From the NCBI GenBank assembly GCA_003519585.1, contig DOWL01000045.1, positions 1-16,773 on the forward strand: a stretch of 16,773 bases of DNA, read 5' to 3'. Each line of letters opens with the position of its first letter. Within the stretch, counting starts at the first letter, position 1. The notes below the pieces were generated by a model that ran no database searches, was not told the origin of the DNA, and saw only the letters and a list, made by a program, of their open reading frames with translations. This document shows, piece after piece, positions 7,190 to 14,403 of the stretch. The position numbers were made by a program, and so were the translations under genes. The stretch is from Nocardioides sp. (GTDB lineage: Bacteria > Actinomycetota > Actinomycetes > Propionibacteriales > Nocardioidaceae).

Positions 7190-8131
7190 TCAGGTGCGCG
7201 CCTGCGCCACGGCGTAGAGCGCGACCGAGGCGGCGACGCCGGCGTTGAGGGACTCGACCTGGTTGGCCATCGGGATGGAGACGAGCTGGTCGCAGGTCTC
7301 GGCCACCAGCCGCGACAGGCCGTCGCCCTCGGAGCCGACGACGATCACCAGTGGACCGTCAGCGAGCTCGAGCGCCGGCAGCGAGACGTCGCCGTCGGCG
7401 GCCAGGCCGACGACCATGCAGCCGGCCTCCTGATAGCTCTTGAGCTGACGGACGAGGTTGACCGTCTGGGCCACCGGGATCCGGGCCGCAGCACCGGCGC
7501 TGGTCTTCCAGGCCGCGGCGGTCATGCCCGCCGCGCGGCGTTCGGGGATGACGACGCCGTGAGCACCGAACGCCGCCGCACTCCGGATCGCCGCGCCGAG
7601 GTTGCGCGGGTCGGTCACCTGGTCGAGGGCGACCACCAACGGCGGCTCCCCGAGCTCCTGCGCACGGTCGAGCAGGTCGTCGGGGTGGGCGTACTCGTAC
7701 GCCGGGATCCGGGCCGCCAACCCCTGGTGGACCGCGCCACCGGTCATCCGGTCCAGCTCGGTCTTCGTCACCTCGAGCAGGCTGATGCCACGCTCGCTGG
7801 CCAGCCGGAACGCCTCGCGCAACCGGCCGTCGCGCTCGGCCCCCTCCGCGACGTACAGCCCGTTGACCGGCACGCCCTCGCGCAGCGCCTCGACGACCGG
7901 ATTGCGACCTGCGATCCATTCGGCGTCGCCGGTGGTACGGCGCTTGGGCTTGCGCTGCTGGGACTTCTCGGCGCGCTTCGCGGCCTTGTGCGCCTGGTGG
8001 TACGGGCGGTCCTTGGCCTTGGGCGTCGGACCCTTACCCTCGAGCCCGCGGCGCACCCGGCCGCCCGACCCCGCCGTCGGCTTCTTCGCCGTCTTGCGGA
8101 CCGAGCCCTTGCGCTGAGAGTTACCCGGCAT
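7190..8131 (-). CDS. rlmB: 23S rRNA (guanosine-2'-O-)-methyltransferase RlmB/TrmH family
   Basis: 313 aa. The first ~68 residues are a Lys/Arg-rich disordered tail, typical of actinobacterial members. The RlmB substrate-binding domain follows (~70-155, starting [12 protein letters not shown]), then the SPOUT methyltransferase domain with all three knot motifs: DPRNLGA (174-180), GSEGDGL (266-272) and [15 protein letters not shown] (286-300). It methylates a guanosine ribose in 23S rRNA (G2251 in E. coli numbering) using S-adenosylmethionine. I start it at ATG 8131 because a GGAGG sits 5 nt upstream. The frame stays open to 8266, but that stretch is repeat DNA. The GGAGG itself is the edge of repeat A1. 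It is downstream of cysS, as in other actinobacteria. Confidence 0.95.
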   Translation of the reverse strand: MPGNSQRKGSVRKTAKKPTAGSGGRVRRGLEGKGPTPKAKDRPYHQAHKAAKRAEKSQQRKPKRRTTGDAEWIAGRNPVVEALREGVPVNGLYVAEGAERDGRLREAFRLASERGISLLEVTKTELDRMTGGAVHQGLAARIPAYEYAHPDDLLDRAQELGEPPLVVALDQVTDPRNLGAAIRSAAAFGAHGVVIPERRAAGMTAAAWKTSAGAAARIPVAQTVNLVRQLKSYQEAGCMVVGLAADGDVSLPALELADGPLVIVVGSEGDGLSRLVAETCDQLVSIPMANQVESLNAGVAASVALYAVAQART

Positions 8132-8136
8132 CGTGA

Positions 8137-8283
8137 CCTCCGCTGGTTGAGCCCGGAGGCGCGCCAGCGCCGACGGTGTCGAAACCTTCCCCAGGAAGGC
8201 ACCTGGCTGCGTCCCAGCCTCGGCTTGCGAGGTTTCGACACGCTCGCCTAGCGGCTCGCGGCTCAACCATCGAGACGATCACC
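8137..8283. repeat. Palindromic repeat element A1
   Basis: This nested inverted repeat lies between cysS and rlmB. Outer arms are TGGTTGAGCC (8144-8153) and GGCTCAACCA (8260-8269); inner arms are GTGTCGAAACCT (8176-8187) and AGGTTTCGACAC (8230-8241). The inner arms enclose a 42-nt core (8188-8229) that contains a further small dyad, CCAGG-AAGGCA-CCTGG. The right flank (8231-8269) closely resembles a repeat I associate with Nocardioides intergenic regions (TTTCGACACGCTCGC...GCTCAACC). The left edge, CCTCCGCTGG, provides the rlmB ribosome site on the minus strand. A second, shorter copy follows directly. Confidence 0.85.
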
Positions 8284-8287
8284 ACAC

Positions 8288-8403
8288 ACCTCCGCTGGTT
8301 GAGCCCGGAGGCGCGCCAGCGCCGACGGTGTCGAAACCTTCCCCAGGAAGGCACCTGGATGCGTCCCAGCCTCGGCTTGCGGCTCAACCATCGCGATGAT
8401 CAC
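8288..8403. repeat. Palindromic repeat element A2, tandem copy with a 31-bp deletion
   Basis: A2 repeats A1 almost base for base from its CCTCCGCTGGTTGAGCC edge through the core; the one core difference I see is C to A within CCTGG[C/A]TGCG. It then lacks 31 bp after CGGCTTGCG, which removes the whole right inner arm, and rejoins at the outer arm GGCTCAACC. A2 therefore keeps the outer pairing but cannot form the inner stem. Its right edge contains the cysS TGA (plus-strand 8400-8402). The matching position in A1 (ATCGAGACGATCACC) looks like a duplicated remnant of that cysS end, so the duplication unit included it. Confidence 0.8.
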
Positions 8404-9788
8404 GACAGGCTCCACTTCGGGCCGTCGGGCGTGTCCTCGACCTCGATGCCGGCCGCCTTGATCTGGTCGCGGATGGCGTCGGCGGTCGCGAAGTCCTTGG
8501 CCTGGCGCGCCTCGGCGCGTCGTTCGAGCAGGCCGGCGACGAGGACGTCGACCGCGTGGGTGAGTCCGGCGTCGGCGCTGCCGCTGCTCGGCCATGACGG
8601 GTCCGCCGGGTCGAGGCCGAGGACGTCGAGCATCGCGCGGACCGACTCGGCGGTCGCGGTGGCGTCCTCGCCGGCGGCGAGCTGGCGGTTGCCTTCGCGC
8701 ACCGCGTCGTACAGCACGGCCACTGCTGCGGGCGTCCCGAGATCGTCGTCCATGGCCGCCGCGAAGGCGTCGGGGACGTCACCGCGCTCTGAGGCCCCGG
8801 CCCGGTCGAGGAAGTTCTCGATCCGCCGGAAGCCGGCGGCGGCCTCGTCGAGCGCCTCGAAGGAGAACTCGACGTGCGACCGGTAGTGGGCCGCCACCAG
8901 GTAGTAGCGCAGCTCGATCCCGCGCACCCGCTTGAGCACCTCGGGGATCAGCAGGCTGTTGCCGAGCGACTTGCTCATCTTCTCGCCGGCGGTGGTGATC
9001 CAGGCGTTGTGCATCCAGTACGCCGCGAACCGGTGTCCCGCCGCACGCGACTGGGCCTGCTCGTTCTCGTGGTGCGGGAAGCGCAGGTCGACGCCGCCGC
9101 CGTGGATGTCGAAGGCCGCGCCCAGATATTTCCCCGCCATTGCCGAGCACTCGATGTGCCACCCGGGCCGCCCCGGCCCCCACGGGCTCGGCCAGGCGGC
9201 CGTCTCCGGCTCCGACTCCTTCTTCCAGCCCTTCCACAGAGCGAAGTCCCGCGGGTCGCGCTTGCCCCGCGGATCGGCGTCCTCGGCCGCCTCCATGTCG
9301 TCGATCCGCTGGTGCGTGAGCTCGCCGTACGACGGCCAGGAGCGCACGTCGAAGTAGACGTCGCCCGAGCCGTCGGCGGCGGGGTAGGCATGGCCCTTCT
9401 CGATCAGCTGACCGATCAGCTCGAGCATCTCGGGCACGTGGCCGGTCGCGGCGGGCTCATAGGTCGGCGGCGCGACGTTGAGCGCCTCGTAGGCGCGGTC
9501 GAGCTCGCGCTTCATGGCGTAGGCGAGGTTGTACCAGGGGCGCCCCTGCTCGGCCGCCTTGACCAGGATCTTGTCGTCGATGTCGGTGGTGTTGCGGATG
9601 AAGGTGACGTCGTACCCGCGGTAGCGCAGCCAGCGCTGAAGCACGTCGAAGTTGACCGCCGAACGCACGTGGCCCACGTGCGGCTCGGACTGCACGGTCA
9701 GGCCACAGACGTAGAGGCCCGCCTTCCCCTCCTCGAGGGGCACGAAGTCACGGACCTCGCGGGTCTGGGTGTCGTAGAGCCTGAGCAC
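8400..9788 (-). CDS. cysS: Cysteine--tRNA ligase
   Basis: 462 aa, the normal length for a class I CysRS. It attaches cysteine to tRNA-Cys in the cytoplasm. The HIGH-type motif is HVGH (37-40) and the KMSKS loop is KMSKS (270-274). Zinc ligands align with E. coli C28/C209/H234/E238 as C28 (YVCGLT), C214 (HIECSAM), H239 and E243 (FPHHENE). The C-terminal anticodon-binding helical region spans ~320-462. I call it CysS rather than the mycothiol ligase MshC because the N-terminal [15 protein letters not shown] and the ~460-aa layout with a DALR-like C-terminus fit CysS. Start GTG at 9788 is preceded by TAGACT with a six-base gap, so it is probably leaderless. Its stop lies in repeat A2, and rlmB follows about 270 bp downstream. 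Confidence 0.97.
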   Translation of the reverse strand: MLRLYDTQTREVRDFVPLEEGKAGLYVCGLTVQSEPHVGHVRSAVNFDVLQRWLRYRGYDVTFIRNTTDIDDKILVKAAEQGRPWYNLAYAMKRELDRAYEALNVAPPTYEPAATGHVPEMLELIGQLIEKGHAYPAADGSGDVYFDVRSWPSYGELTHQRIDDMEAAEDADPRGKRDPRDFALWKGWKKESEPETAAWPSPWGPGRPGWHIECSAMAGKYLGAAFDIHGGGVDLRFPHHENEQAQSRAAGHRFAAYWMHNAWITTAGEKMSKSLGNSLLIPEVLKRVRGIELRYYLVAAHYRSHVEFSFEALDEAAAGFRRIENFLDRAGASERGDVPDAFAAAMDDDLGTPAAVAVLYDAVREGNRQLAAGEDATATAESVRAMLDVLGLDPADPSWPSSGSADAGLTHAVDVLVAGLLERRAEARQAKDFATADAIRDQIKAAGIEVEDTPDGPKWSLS

Positions 9789-9794
9789 CGGTCA

Positions 9795-9800
9795 AGTCTA
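9795..9800 (-). promoter_or_regulatory. -10 box of cysS, leaderless
   Basis: TAGACT on the minus strand lies exactly six bases before the cysS GTG, within the 48-bp gap after the response-regulator gene. No TTGAC-like -35 appears at 17-18 bp spacing. If active, it separates cysS expression from the upstream signalling operon. Confidence 0.45.
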
Positions 9801-9836
9801 GGGAGAGAACGGTGGCGGCTCCTCATTCCGGCGCTG

Positions 9837-10277
9837 CTACCGCGGCAGCTCGGCGATGTTGCCGAAGAAGTCGTCGATCTGCCGGACCACCTCGGTGAAC
9901 TGGTCGAAGTCGGCCGGCTTGCTCACATGGACCGAGGCGTGCAGCTCATAGCTCTTGACGATGTCCTCGCGGGCCTGCGAGGTGGTGAGCACGACCACCG
10001 GGATGCGGCGGAACTCGGGGTCCTGCTTGACCTCGGAGAGCACCTCGTGGCCGGACTTCCGGGGGAGGTTGAGGTCGAGCAGGATCAGGTCGGGACGGTC
10101 GGCCTCGGCGTAGCCGTTGGCGCGGCGGAGGTAGGCCATCGCCTCGACCCCATCGGTGACCACGTGCAGCTCGGTCGAGAGTCGGCCCGCGGCCAGCGCC
10201 TCGCGGGCGATCACGACATCGCCGGGGTCGTCCTCCACCAGCAGGACAGAGAGGGGATGGTCAGGGTGCGGGCTCAT
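9837..10277 (-). CDS. Single-domain response regulator, Rcp1-like
   Basis: 146 aa consisting of one receiver domain with no output domain. The acidic pocket is E15-D16-D17 (VEDDPGD), the phosphoacceptor is D68 (LILLDLNLP), the switch threonine is in VVLTTS (T98/T99), and the conserved lysine is K120 (VSKPADF). The longer loop before the phosphorylation strand and the LLDLNLPRKSG signature resemble Rcp1, the partner of phytochrome-type kinases. It presumably receives phosphate from the adjacent CHASE3 kinase and acts by protein-protein contact. I start at ATG 10277, which overlaps the last 17 bp of the kinase gene; an upstream in-frame ATG at 10292 would overlap more and adds MRWRA only. Confidence 0.92.
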   Translation of the reverse strand: MSPHPDHPLSVLLVEDDPGDVVIAREALAAGRLSTELHVVTDGVEAMAYLRRANGYAEADRPDLILLDLNLPRKSGHEVLSEVKQDPEFRRIPVVVLTTSQAREDIVKSYELHASVHVSKPADFDQFTEVVRQIDDFFGNIAELPR

Positions 10278-11820
10278 CGCTCTCCAACGCATCGACGGGG
10301 GCCTGGGTCACGGGCAGAGTGAGACGGAACCTAGCACCCGGCTCGTCCTTGTCGTCGAACCAGATCCGGCCACCGTGGAAGTCGACGATCCGGCGGCAGA
10401 GGGCGAGGCCGATCCCGGTCCCGTCGTACTCGTCGCGCAGGTGCAGCCGCTGGAAGATCACGAAGATCCGCTCGGCGTACTCCGGATCGATCCCGATGCC
10501 GTTGTCGTCGATGGTGAGGAGCCAATCGTCCGGCTGGCGTACGGCGCCGACCCGCACCACGAGGGGGCGCTCGGGGCTGCGGTACTTCACCGCGTTGCCG
10601 ATCAGGTTCTGCAGCAGTGCCGTGAGCAGCGCGGGGTCACCGGGGACGGTCGGCAACGGATCGCGCTCGACGACGGCACCGGCCCCGGCGATCGGATCGT
10701 CGAGGTGGTCGAGGGCGCGGTCGAGGGCCCGACCGAGGTCGACTGGTTCGAAGTGCTCGTGGGTCCGCCCGACCCGGGAGAACTCCAGCAGGTCGCGGAT
10801 CAGGGCCTGCATCCGCTTGGCCCCGTCGACCATGAAGGCGAGGTATTGGCGGGCCCGGTCGTCGAGTTGGTCGCGGTACTGTCGCTCGAGCAGTTGGGAG
10901 AAGCTCGTGACCTTGCGCAGCGGCTCCGAGAGGTCGTGGGAGGCGACGTAGGCGAACTGCTCGAGGTCGGCGTTGCTGCGGGCCAGTTCGGCGCTGCGCT
11001 GCTGCAGCCGCAGCCGGGCGCGCTCGACACTCTCGAGTTGGCTGGCGAGCCGCGCACGCATCTGTTCCACGTCGGCCGCGAGGTCGGCGAGCTCGCGAGG
11101 ACCGTCCTGCGCGATCTCCCGGGTGAGGTCGCCGTCGGCGACCTGTCGGGTCTGGTCGACCAGGCCGGACACCGGGACCAGCACCTGGCGACGCAGCCCT
11201 CGTGCCAGGCCAAGTCCGGTGAGCAGGAGGACCAACGCGCCGAACCCGACCGTCACCCACACCACGGCGAACGCGCGCTCGCGTGCATCGGCAGTCGCAG
11301 CGCGTCGATCTCCGATGGCACCGGTCAGCTCCGCGGACGTCACGCGGACGCGGTCGAAGGTGGCCTTCGCCTCGGGCGAGGAAGCGGTCGCGGCCGCCTC
11401 GGTGCCACCCGCCCGCACCTCCGCGAGGACGGGATCCCCGACGGTCTCGTGCCAGGTGTCGATGGCCGCCGACTGGGCGTCGTAGGCGTCGAGCAGCTCC
11501 GGATAGCCAGCCAGGTAACCGCTCAGGGCGACCTGCGCGTCGTCCTCCAACCCGCGGTAGAGGGTGTACGGCTCGAGGAGGGCCGGGTCCTGGGCGAGTG
11601 CGTAGCCGCGCACCCCGGTCTCCTCGTTGACCATGGCGGTGAGCAGGTTCTGGCTGACGGTGTACGCCGGATCCCACTGCTCGACGAGGTCGTCACCGGC
11701 GCTCTTGGCCTGGTAGATCGCGAACGACACGATCGCGACCAGCCCCATCAGCAGCAGCAGCACGCCGATGATCGAGCGGGTCACCCGGGTCCGCAGGCTC
11801 CAGCGTGCGCCGTCGGTCAC
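10261..11820 (-). CDS. CHASE3-domain sensor histidine kinase
   Basis: 519 aa. Membrane helix 1 (~16-36) is followed by an extracellular CHASE3-type helical sensor (~40-180, with NEETGVRGYAL typical of CHASE3), membrane helix 2 (~185-206), HAMP (~207-260), a coiled coil (~260-285), HisKA with phosphorylated H295 (YVASHDLSEPLRKV) and a HATPase domain. ATP-lid motifs are N-box NLIGNAVKYR (405-414), G1 DDNGIG (438-443), F-box IFVIFQRL and G2 DGTGIGLALC (466-475). HisKA and HATPase resemble bacteriophytochrome-type kinases. The CHASE3 ligand is unknown. Its GTG shares a 4-bp GTGA overlap with the stop of the upstream phosphatase gene, and its own end overlaps the response-regulator start, so the three genes are translationally coupled. 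Confidence 0.95.
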   Translation of the reverse strand: MTDGARWSLRTRVTRSIIGVLLLLMGLVAIVSFAIYQAKSAGDDLVEQWDPAYTVSQNLLTAMVNEETGVRGYALAQDPALLEPYTLYRGLEDDAQVALSGYLAGYPELLDAYDAQSAAIDTWHETVGDPVLAEVRAGGTEAAATASSPEAKATFDRVRVTSAELTGAIGDRRAATADARERAFAVVWVTVGFGALVLLLTGLGLARGLRRQVLVPVSGLVDQTRQVADGDLTREIAQDGPRELADLAADVEQMRARLASQLESVERARLRLQQRSAELARSNADLEQFAYVASHDLSEPLRKVTSFSQLLERQYRDQLDDRARQYLAFMVDGAKRMQALIRDLLEFSRVGRTHEHFEPVDLGRALDRALDHLDDPIAGAGAVVERDPLPTVPGDPALLTALLQNLIGNAVKYRSPERPLVVRVGAVRQPDDWLLTIDDNGIGIDPEYAERIFVIFQRLHLRDEYDGTGIGLALCRRIVDFHGGRIWFDDKDEPGARFRLTLPVTQAPVDALESDEPAP

Positions 11821-12977
11821 GACCCGCGCTCTCCGACGGACAGCACGACCATCGCGGTGTCGTCGACGACCTGGGTCGGTGCCCGCTCCACGATCGAGGC
11901 CAGCAACTCGTCGGGCGACTCCGCCGAGGCGAACGCCGCCGTGGCAGCCTCGAGCAGCTCCTCGAGCCCGACGCTGCTGCGGCTCCGCACGGTGCGGTAG
12001 GCGTCCAGCAGCCCGTCGGTGTAGAGCAGCAGCGCGGAGCCGGGCGCGAGCTCGGATCGGGTCACGGGCCAGCCCGGGCGGGCGTCGACCTCGCGGATCC
12101 CGAGCGGAGGACCGAACGTCACGTCGAGATAGCTCGGCACCCCGGCGACGGCGCGCAGCGGCGGCGGGTGCCCGGCCACCCGGATCTCGAGGGTGTGATC
12201 GGGATGCAGTGTCACATCGCAGACCGTGACGAAGATGCCGCCGGGGCTCTCGGCGTCGAGCAGCTGCGCCAGGGTGAGGAGCAGCTCGTCGTCGGGTACG
12301 TCAGCCAGGACCAGCGCCCGCCAGCCCACCCGCAGGTGCACACCGAGGGCGGCCTCGTCCGGACCGTGACCCATCACGTCGCCGATCACCGCGCGCACCC
12401 GCCCATCGGGCAGCTCGACCACGTCGAAGAAGTCGCCACCCAACACGGCCCGAGCCCGACCCGGGCGGTAGTGACTTGCGCAGGTCACGAAGTCGGTGCG
12501 GAGCAGGGCACGCGGCAACAACCCCTTCTCCAGACGGGCGTTCTCTGCGGCGAGCAGCCGCTCCTCCCGAAGCTGCACCTCGGTGACCTGGGCCTGGCGG
12601 CGTTGTACGGCGTACCGGATGGTGCGGTCGAGCAGCTCGGGAGTGAGATCGTCCTTGACGAGGTAGTCCTGGGCGCCTGCCGCCACCGCGTCGACCCCGG
12701 TGCGATCGTGGCGGCCGGTGAGCACGATGACCGGCGTGGTGCCGGGTGCCTCGGCGACCACTCGGTGCAGCGCCTCCAGGCCGGACGCGTCGGGAAGACC
12801 CAGGTCGAGCAGCACGCAGCTCGGCCGGTCGGCCAGCGCGTCGACGCCGTCAGCCAAGGTTCGGCACCAGGTCACGTCCTCGTCGACGAGCCCGGCCTCG
12901 CGAAGGGATTCGCGTACCAGCAGTGCGTCGCCCTCGTCGTCCTCGACGAGCAGGACTCCCGAGAGGTTGTGGGTCAC
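11817..12977 (-). CDS. Response regulator fused to a PP2C/SpoIIE-type phosphatase
   Basis: 386 aa from GTG 12977. A receiver domain (~7-125) has acidic residues E12/D13/D14, phosphoacceptor D58 (CVLLDLGLP), switch T87 (IVLTG) and K108 (YLVKDD). A coiled-coil linker (~125-152) follows, then a PPM/SpoIIE phosphatase domain with metal-binding motifs GGDFFD (180-185), GDVMGHG (199-205), YTDGL (319-323) and DDTAMVV (372-378). Such RsbU/RssB-like proteins typically dephosphorylate an anti-anti-sigma factor in partner switching; no STAS or anti-sigma gene is in this window, so its target is elsewhere. The upstream open frame to 13229 lacks domain homology and I reject it. A 20-codon ORF ends at this GTG with a GTGA overlap. 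Confidence 0.93.
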   Translation of the reverse strand: MTHNLSGVLLVEDDEGDALLVRESLREAGLVDEDVTWCRTLADGVDALADRPSCVLLDLGLPDASGLEALHRVVAEAPGTTPVIVLTGRHDRTGVDAVAAGAQDYLVKDDLTPELLDRTIRYAVQRRQAQVTEVQLREERLLAAENARLEKGLLPRALLRTDFVTCASHYRPGRARAVLGGDFFDVVELPDGRVRAVIGDVMGHGPDEAALGVHLRVGWRALVLADVPDDELLLTLAQLLDAESPGGIFVTVCDVTLHPDHTLEIRVAGHPPPLRAVAGVPSYLDVTFGPPLGIREVDARPGWPVTRSELAPGSALLLYTDGLLDAYRTVRSRSSVGLEELLEAATAAFASAESPDELLASIVERAPTQVVDDTAMVVLSVGERGS

Positions 12978-13036
12978 TCCCCGCTCACTGTCCGGGTCTC
13001 CCCTCCGCCGGCGACCATCCGATCGCGCTCCGCCAT
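12974..13036 (-). CDS. Possible 20-codon leader ORF upstream of the phosphatase operon
   Basis: An ATG at 13036 opens a 20-residue frame starting MAERDRMVAGGG that ends in a TGA overlapping the GTG of the receiver-phosphatase gene by 4 bp (GTGA). This is the same coupling arrangement seen between that gene and the kinase. A TACTCT hexamer (plus-strand 13042-13047) lies five bases before the ATG, consistent with a leaderless start. The product is hydrophilic with no recognisable family, so it may act by coupling translation rather than as a protein. The alternative is that this is ordinary 5' leader sequence. Confidence 0.35.
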   Translation of the reverse strand: MAERDRMVAGGGETRTVSGE

Positions 13037-13041
13037 GCCGC

Positions 13042-13047
13042 AGAGTA
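13042..13047 (-). promoter_or_regulatory. Possible -10 box of the phosphatase/kinase operon
   Basis: TACTCT on the minus strand matches TANNNT and sits five bases before the ATG of the 20-codon leader ORF. No clear -35 is seen at the expected spacing. Confidence 0.3.
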
Positions 13048-13122
13048 CGCGGATACCACATCCCGACGAGGTGAAGTGGCTCACCCGTTGGTGTAAGTGC
13101 GGCGTGACTGAGGTGCGGACGA

Positions 13123-13149
13123 CGGTGTGACGGAAGTGACCAGTGTGAC
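13123..13149 (-). promoter_or_regulatory. Three 9-bp direct repeats, MtrA-like
   Basis: Read on the minus strand these are GTCACACTG, GTCACTTCC and GTCACACCG in perfect 9-bp register. This matches the tandem 9-mer (GTCACAgcg-like) described for the essential actinobacterial response regulator MtrA. The array ends 1 bp before the -10 of the C39-peptidase gene and covers its -35 position. A fourth GTCAC (13104-13108) is out of register. MtrA controls secreted cell-wall enzymes in mycobacteria and corynebacteria, which would suit a secreted peptidase. The repeats are seen; the regulator is inferred. Confidence 0.55.
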
Positions 13150-13156
13150 GTAGCCT
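13127..13156 (+). promoter_or_regulatory. Promoter of the C39-peptidase gene, leaderless
   Basis: -10 TAGCCT (13151-13156) is exactly six bases before the ATG at 13163. A -35-like GTGACG (13127-13132) lies 18 bp upstream and falls within the GTGAC repeat array. A transcript would begin at the ATG. Confidence 0.5.
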
Positions 13157-13162
13157 CGACGG

Positions 13163-14398
13163 ATGCATCGGCTCTCCCTCTGTGTGCTCGGGCTCCTCGC
13201 AGGGATGCTGGTGGCCGTGCCCTCCTCAAGTGCTACCGCCAGCGCCGCGAAGCGGGAGCCGGCCCAGGTGGGGTTCACCCGTTGGGAGGGCGGCTCGGCG
13301 TTCCGGGCCGGCGTCCGATCCGGCACCCGGCTCAAGCAGGGTGTGCTGGTCCTCAAGGACCCCGCCAAGCAGCGTCGCTACCGGGGCACGAGGTACGACG
13401 TCGGCACCTGGACCTCGGCGCCGGTCGCTCCGGGATTCGCGTTCACCCAGCTGGTGGCGTCGTGGTCGGCCAGCACGCCCCGCAACAGCTGGGTCGAGAT
13501 CCGAGCCCGGCTCACCGGTGCCACCACGGGCCGGTGGATGGTGCTCGGCCGGTGGGCGTCCTCCGACAAGCACGTCCGCCGTACGTCGGTGCCCGACCAG
13601 TCCGACGCACTCGGCCGGGTCGACGTCGACACCTGGAAGGCGTCGTCCGCCGGAGCCTCGTCGTACCAACTGCAGGTCCGGCTGATGCGCCGCGCCGGCG
13701 CCGGGTCGGCCTCGCCCACCGTCGCGATGCTCGGCGCGGTGGCCTCCCGACTCCCCTCGTCGGCACCAGCCGCGTCGACCCCCGTTGCCGCCCGGGGCGT
13801 CGTGCTCGACGTGCCCCGCTATTCGCAGATGGTGCACCGCGGCGACTTCGCGCAGTACGGCGGCGGTGGCGAGGCGTGGTGCTCGCCCACGTCCACCGCC
13901 ATGGTGCTCGGCTACTACGGCCGACTGCCCTCGGGATCCGCGCTGGCCTGGGTCGGTGCGCGTCCGGACCCGTGGGTCGACGAGGTGGCCCGACGTACCT
14001 ACGACGCGTCGTACGAAGGCACGGGCAACTGGCCCTTCAACACCGCGTACGCCGCGTCGCGGGGGCTCTCGGCGTTCGTCACCCGGCTGCGCTCGCTCAC
14101 CGAGGCCGAGTCACTGGTCGCCGCGGGCATCCCGGTCATCGCCTCCGTGTCGTTCTCCTCGGGCGCCCTGAGCGGCGCACCCATCTCCTCGACCGCCGGC
14201 CATCTGCTCGTGATCGTGGGCTTCACCGCATCGGGCGACGTCGTCGTCAACGACCCGGCCGCGAAGTCCGCGGCCGGCGTCCGGCGCACCTACGACCGGG
14301 CCCAGCTCGAAGCGGCCTGGCTCGGCGGCTCCGGCGGCACGGTCTACGTCATCCACGATGCCGCGCACCCGCTGCCACCCTCTCCCGGCAACTGGTAG
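13163..14398 (+). CDS. Secreted C39-family cysteine peptidase
   Basis: 411 aa. A Sec signal peptide covers ~1-28 (Leu/Val-rich core, cleavage near ATASA-A). Residues ~35-195 form a strand-rich domain of unknown role. Residues ~212-400 are a papain-like peptidase C39 domain with nucleophile C240 (GGEAWCSPTSTAMVLGYYG), H347 (TAGHLLVIVGF) and D364 (VVNDPAA); Q231 is a candidate oxyanion residue. C39 domains normally process double-glycine leaders inside ABC exporters, but this one stands alone and is exported, like the C39_2 proteins widespread in actinobacteria; its substrate is unknown and could be cell-surface protein or peptidoglycan-linked peptide. Transcription is probably leaderless behind the MtrA-like repeats. 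It is divergent from the phosphatase operon and convergent with the molybdoenzyme; repeat B starts 5 bp after its stop. Confidence 0.92.
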   Translation: MHRLSLCVLGLLAGMLVAVPSSSATASAAKREPAQVGFTRWEGGSAFRAGVRSGTRLKQGVLVLKDPAKQRRYRGTRYDVGTWTSAPVAPGFAFTQLVASWSASTPRNSWVEIRARLTGATTGRWMVLGRWASSDKHVRRTSVPDQSDALGRVDVDTWKASSAGASSYQLQVRLMRRAGAGSASPTVAMLGAVASRLPSSAPAASTPVAARGVVLDVPRYSQMVHRGDFAQYGGGGEAWCSPTSTAMVLGYYGRLPSGSALAWVGARPDPWVDEVARRTYDASYEGTGNWPFNTAYAASRGLSAFVTRLRSLTEAESLVAAGIPVIASVSFSSGALSGAPISSTAGHLLVIVGFTASGDVVVNDPAAKSAAGVRRTYDRAQLEAAWLGGSGGTVYVIHDAAHPLPPSPGNW

Positions 14399-14403
14399 CC
14401 ACC

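Noticed and set aside
8132..8266. 45-residue N-terminal extension of RlmB
   Set aside because: The extension is translated repeat A1; a good GGAGG sits 5 nt before ATG 8131, and the family starts with a basic tail like the one beginning there.
8400..9788. Mycothiol ligase MshC instead of CysS
   Set aside because: Zinc ligands and KMSKS are shared, but N-terminal sequence, length and C-terminal helical domain fit CysS, as does the rlmB neighbour.
8874..12000. Two long plus-strand frames (482 and 614 aa) opposite cysS and the signalling operon
   Set aside because: They are antisense to genes with complete catalytic motifs and contain only low-complexity His/Val/Gly/Arg-rich text.
12978..13229. 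84-residue N-terminal extension of the receiver-phosphatase
   Set aside because: It is Arg-rich without homology, runs through the divergent C39 promoter and the start of the C39 gene, and the receiver domain begins a few residues after GTG 12977.
13163..14398. Bacteriocin-processing exporter on the basis of the C39 peptidase
   Set aside because: There is no ABC transporter domain, no precursor peptide with a double-glycine leader nearby, and the protein has its own signal peptide.
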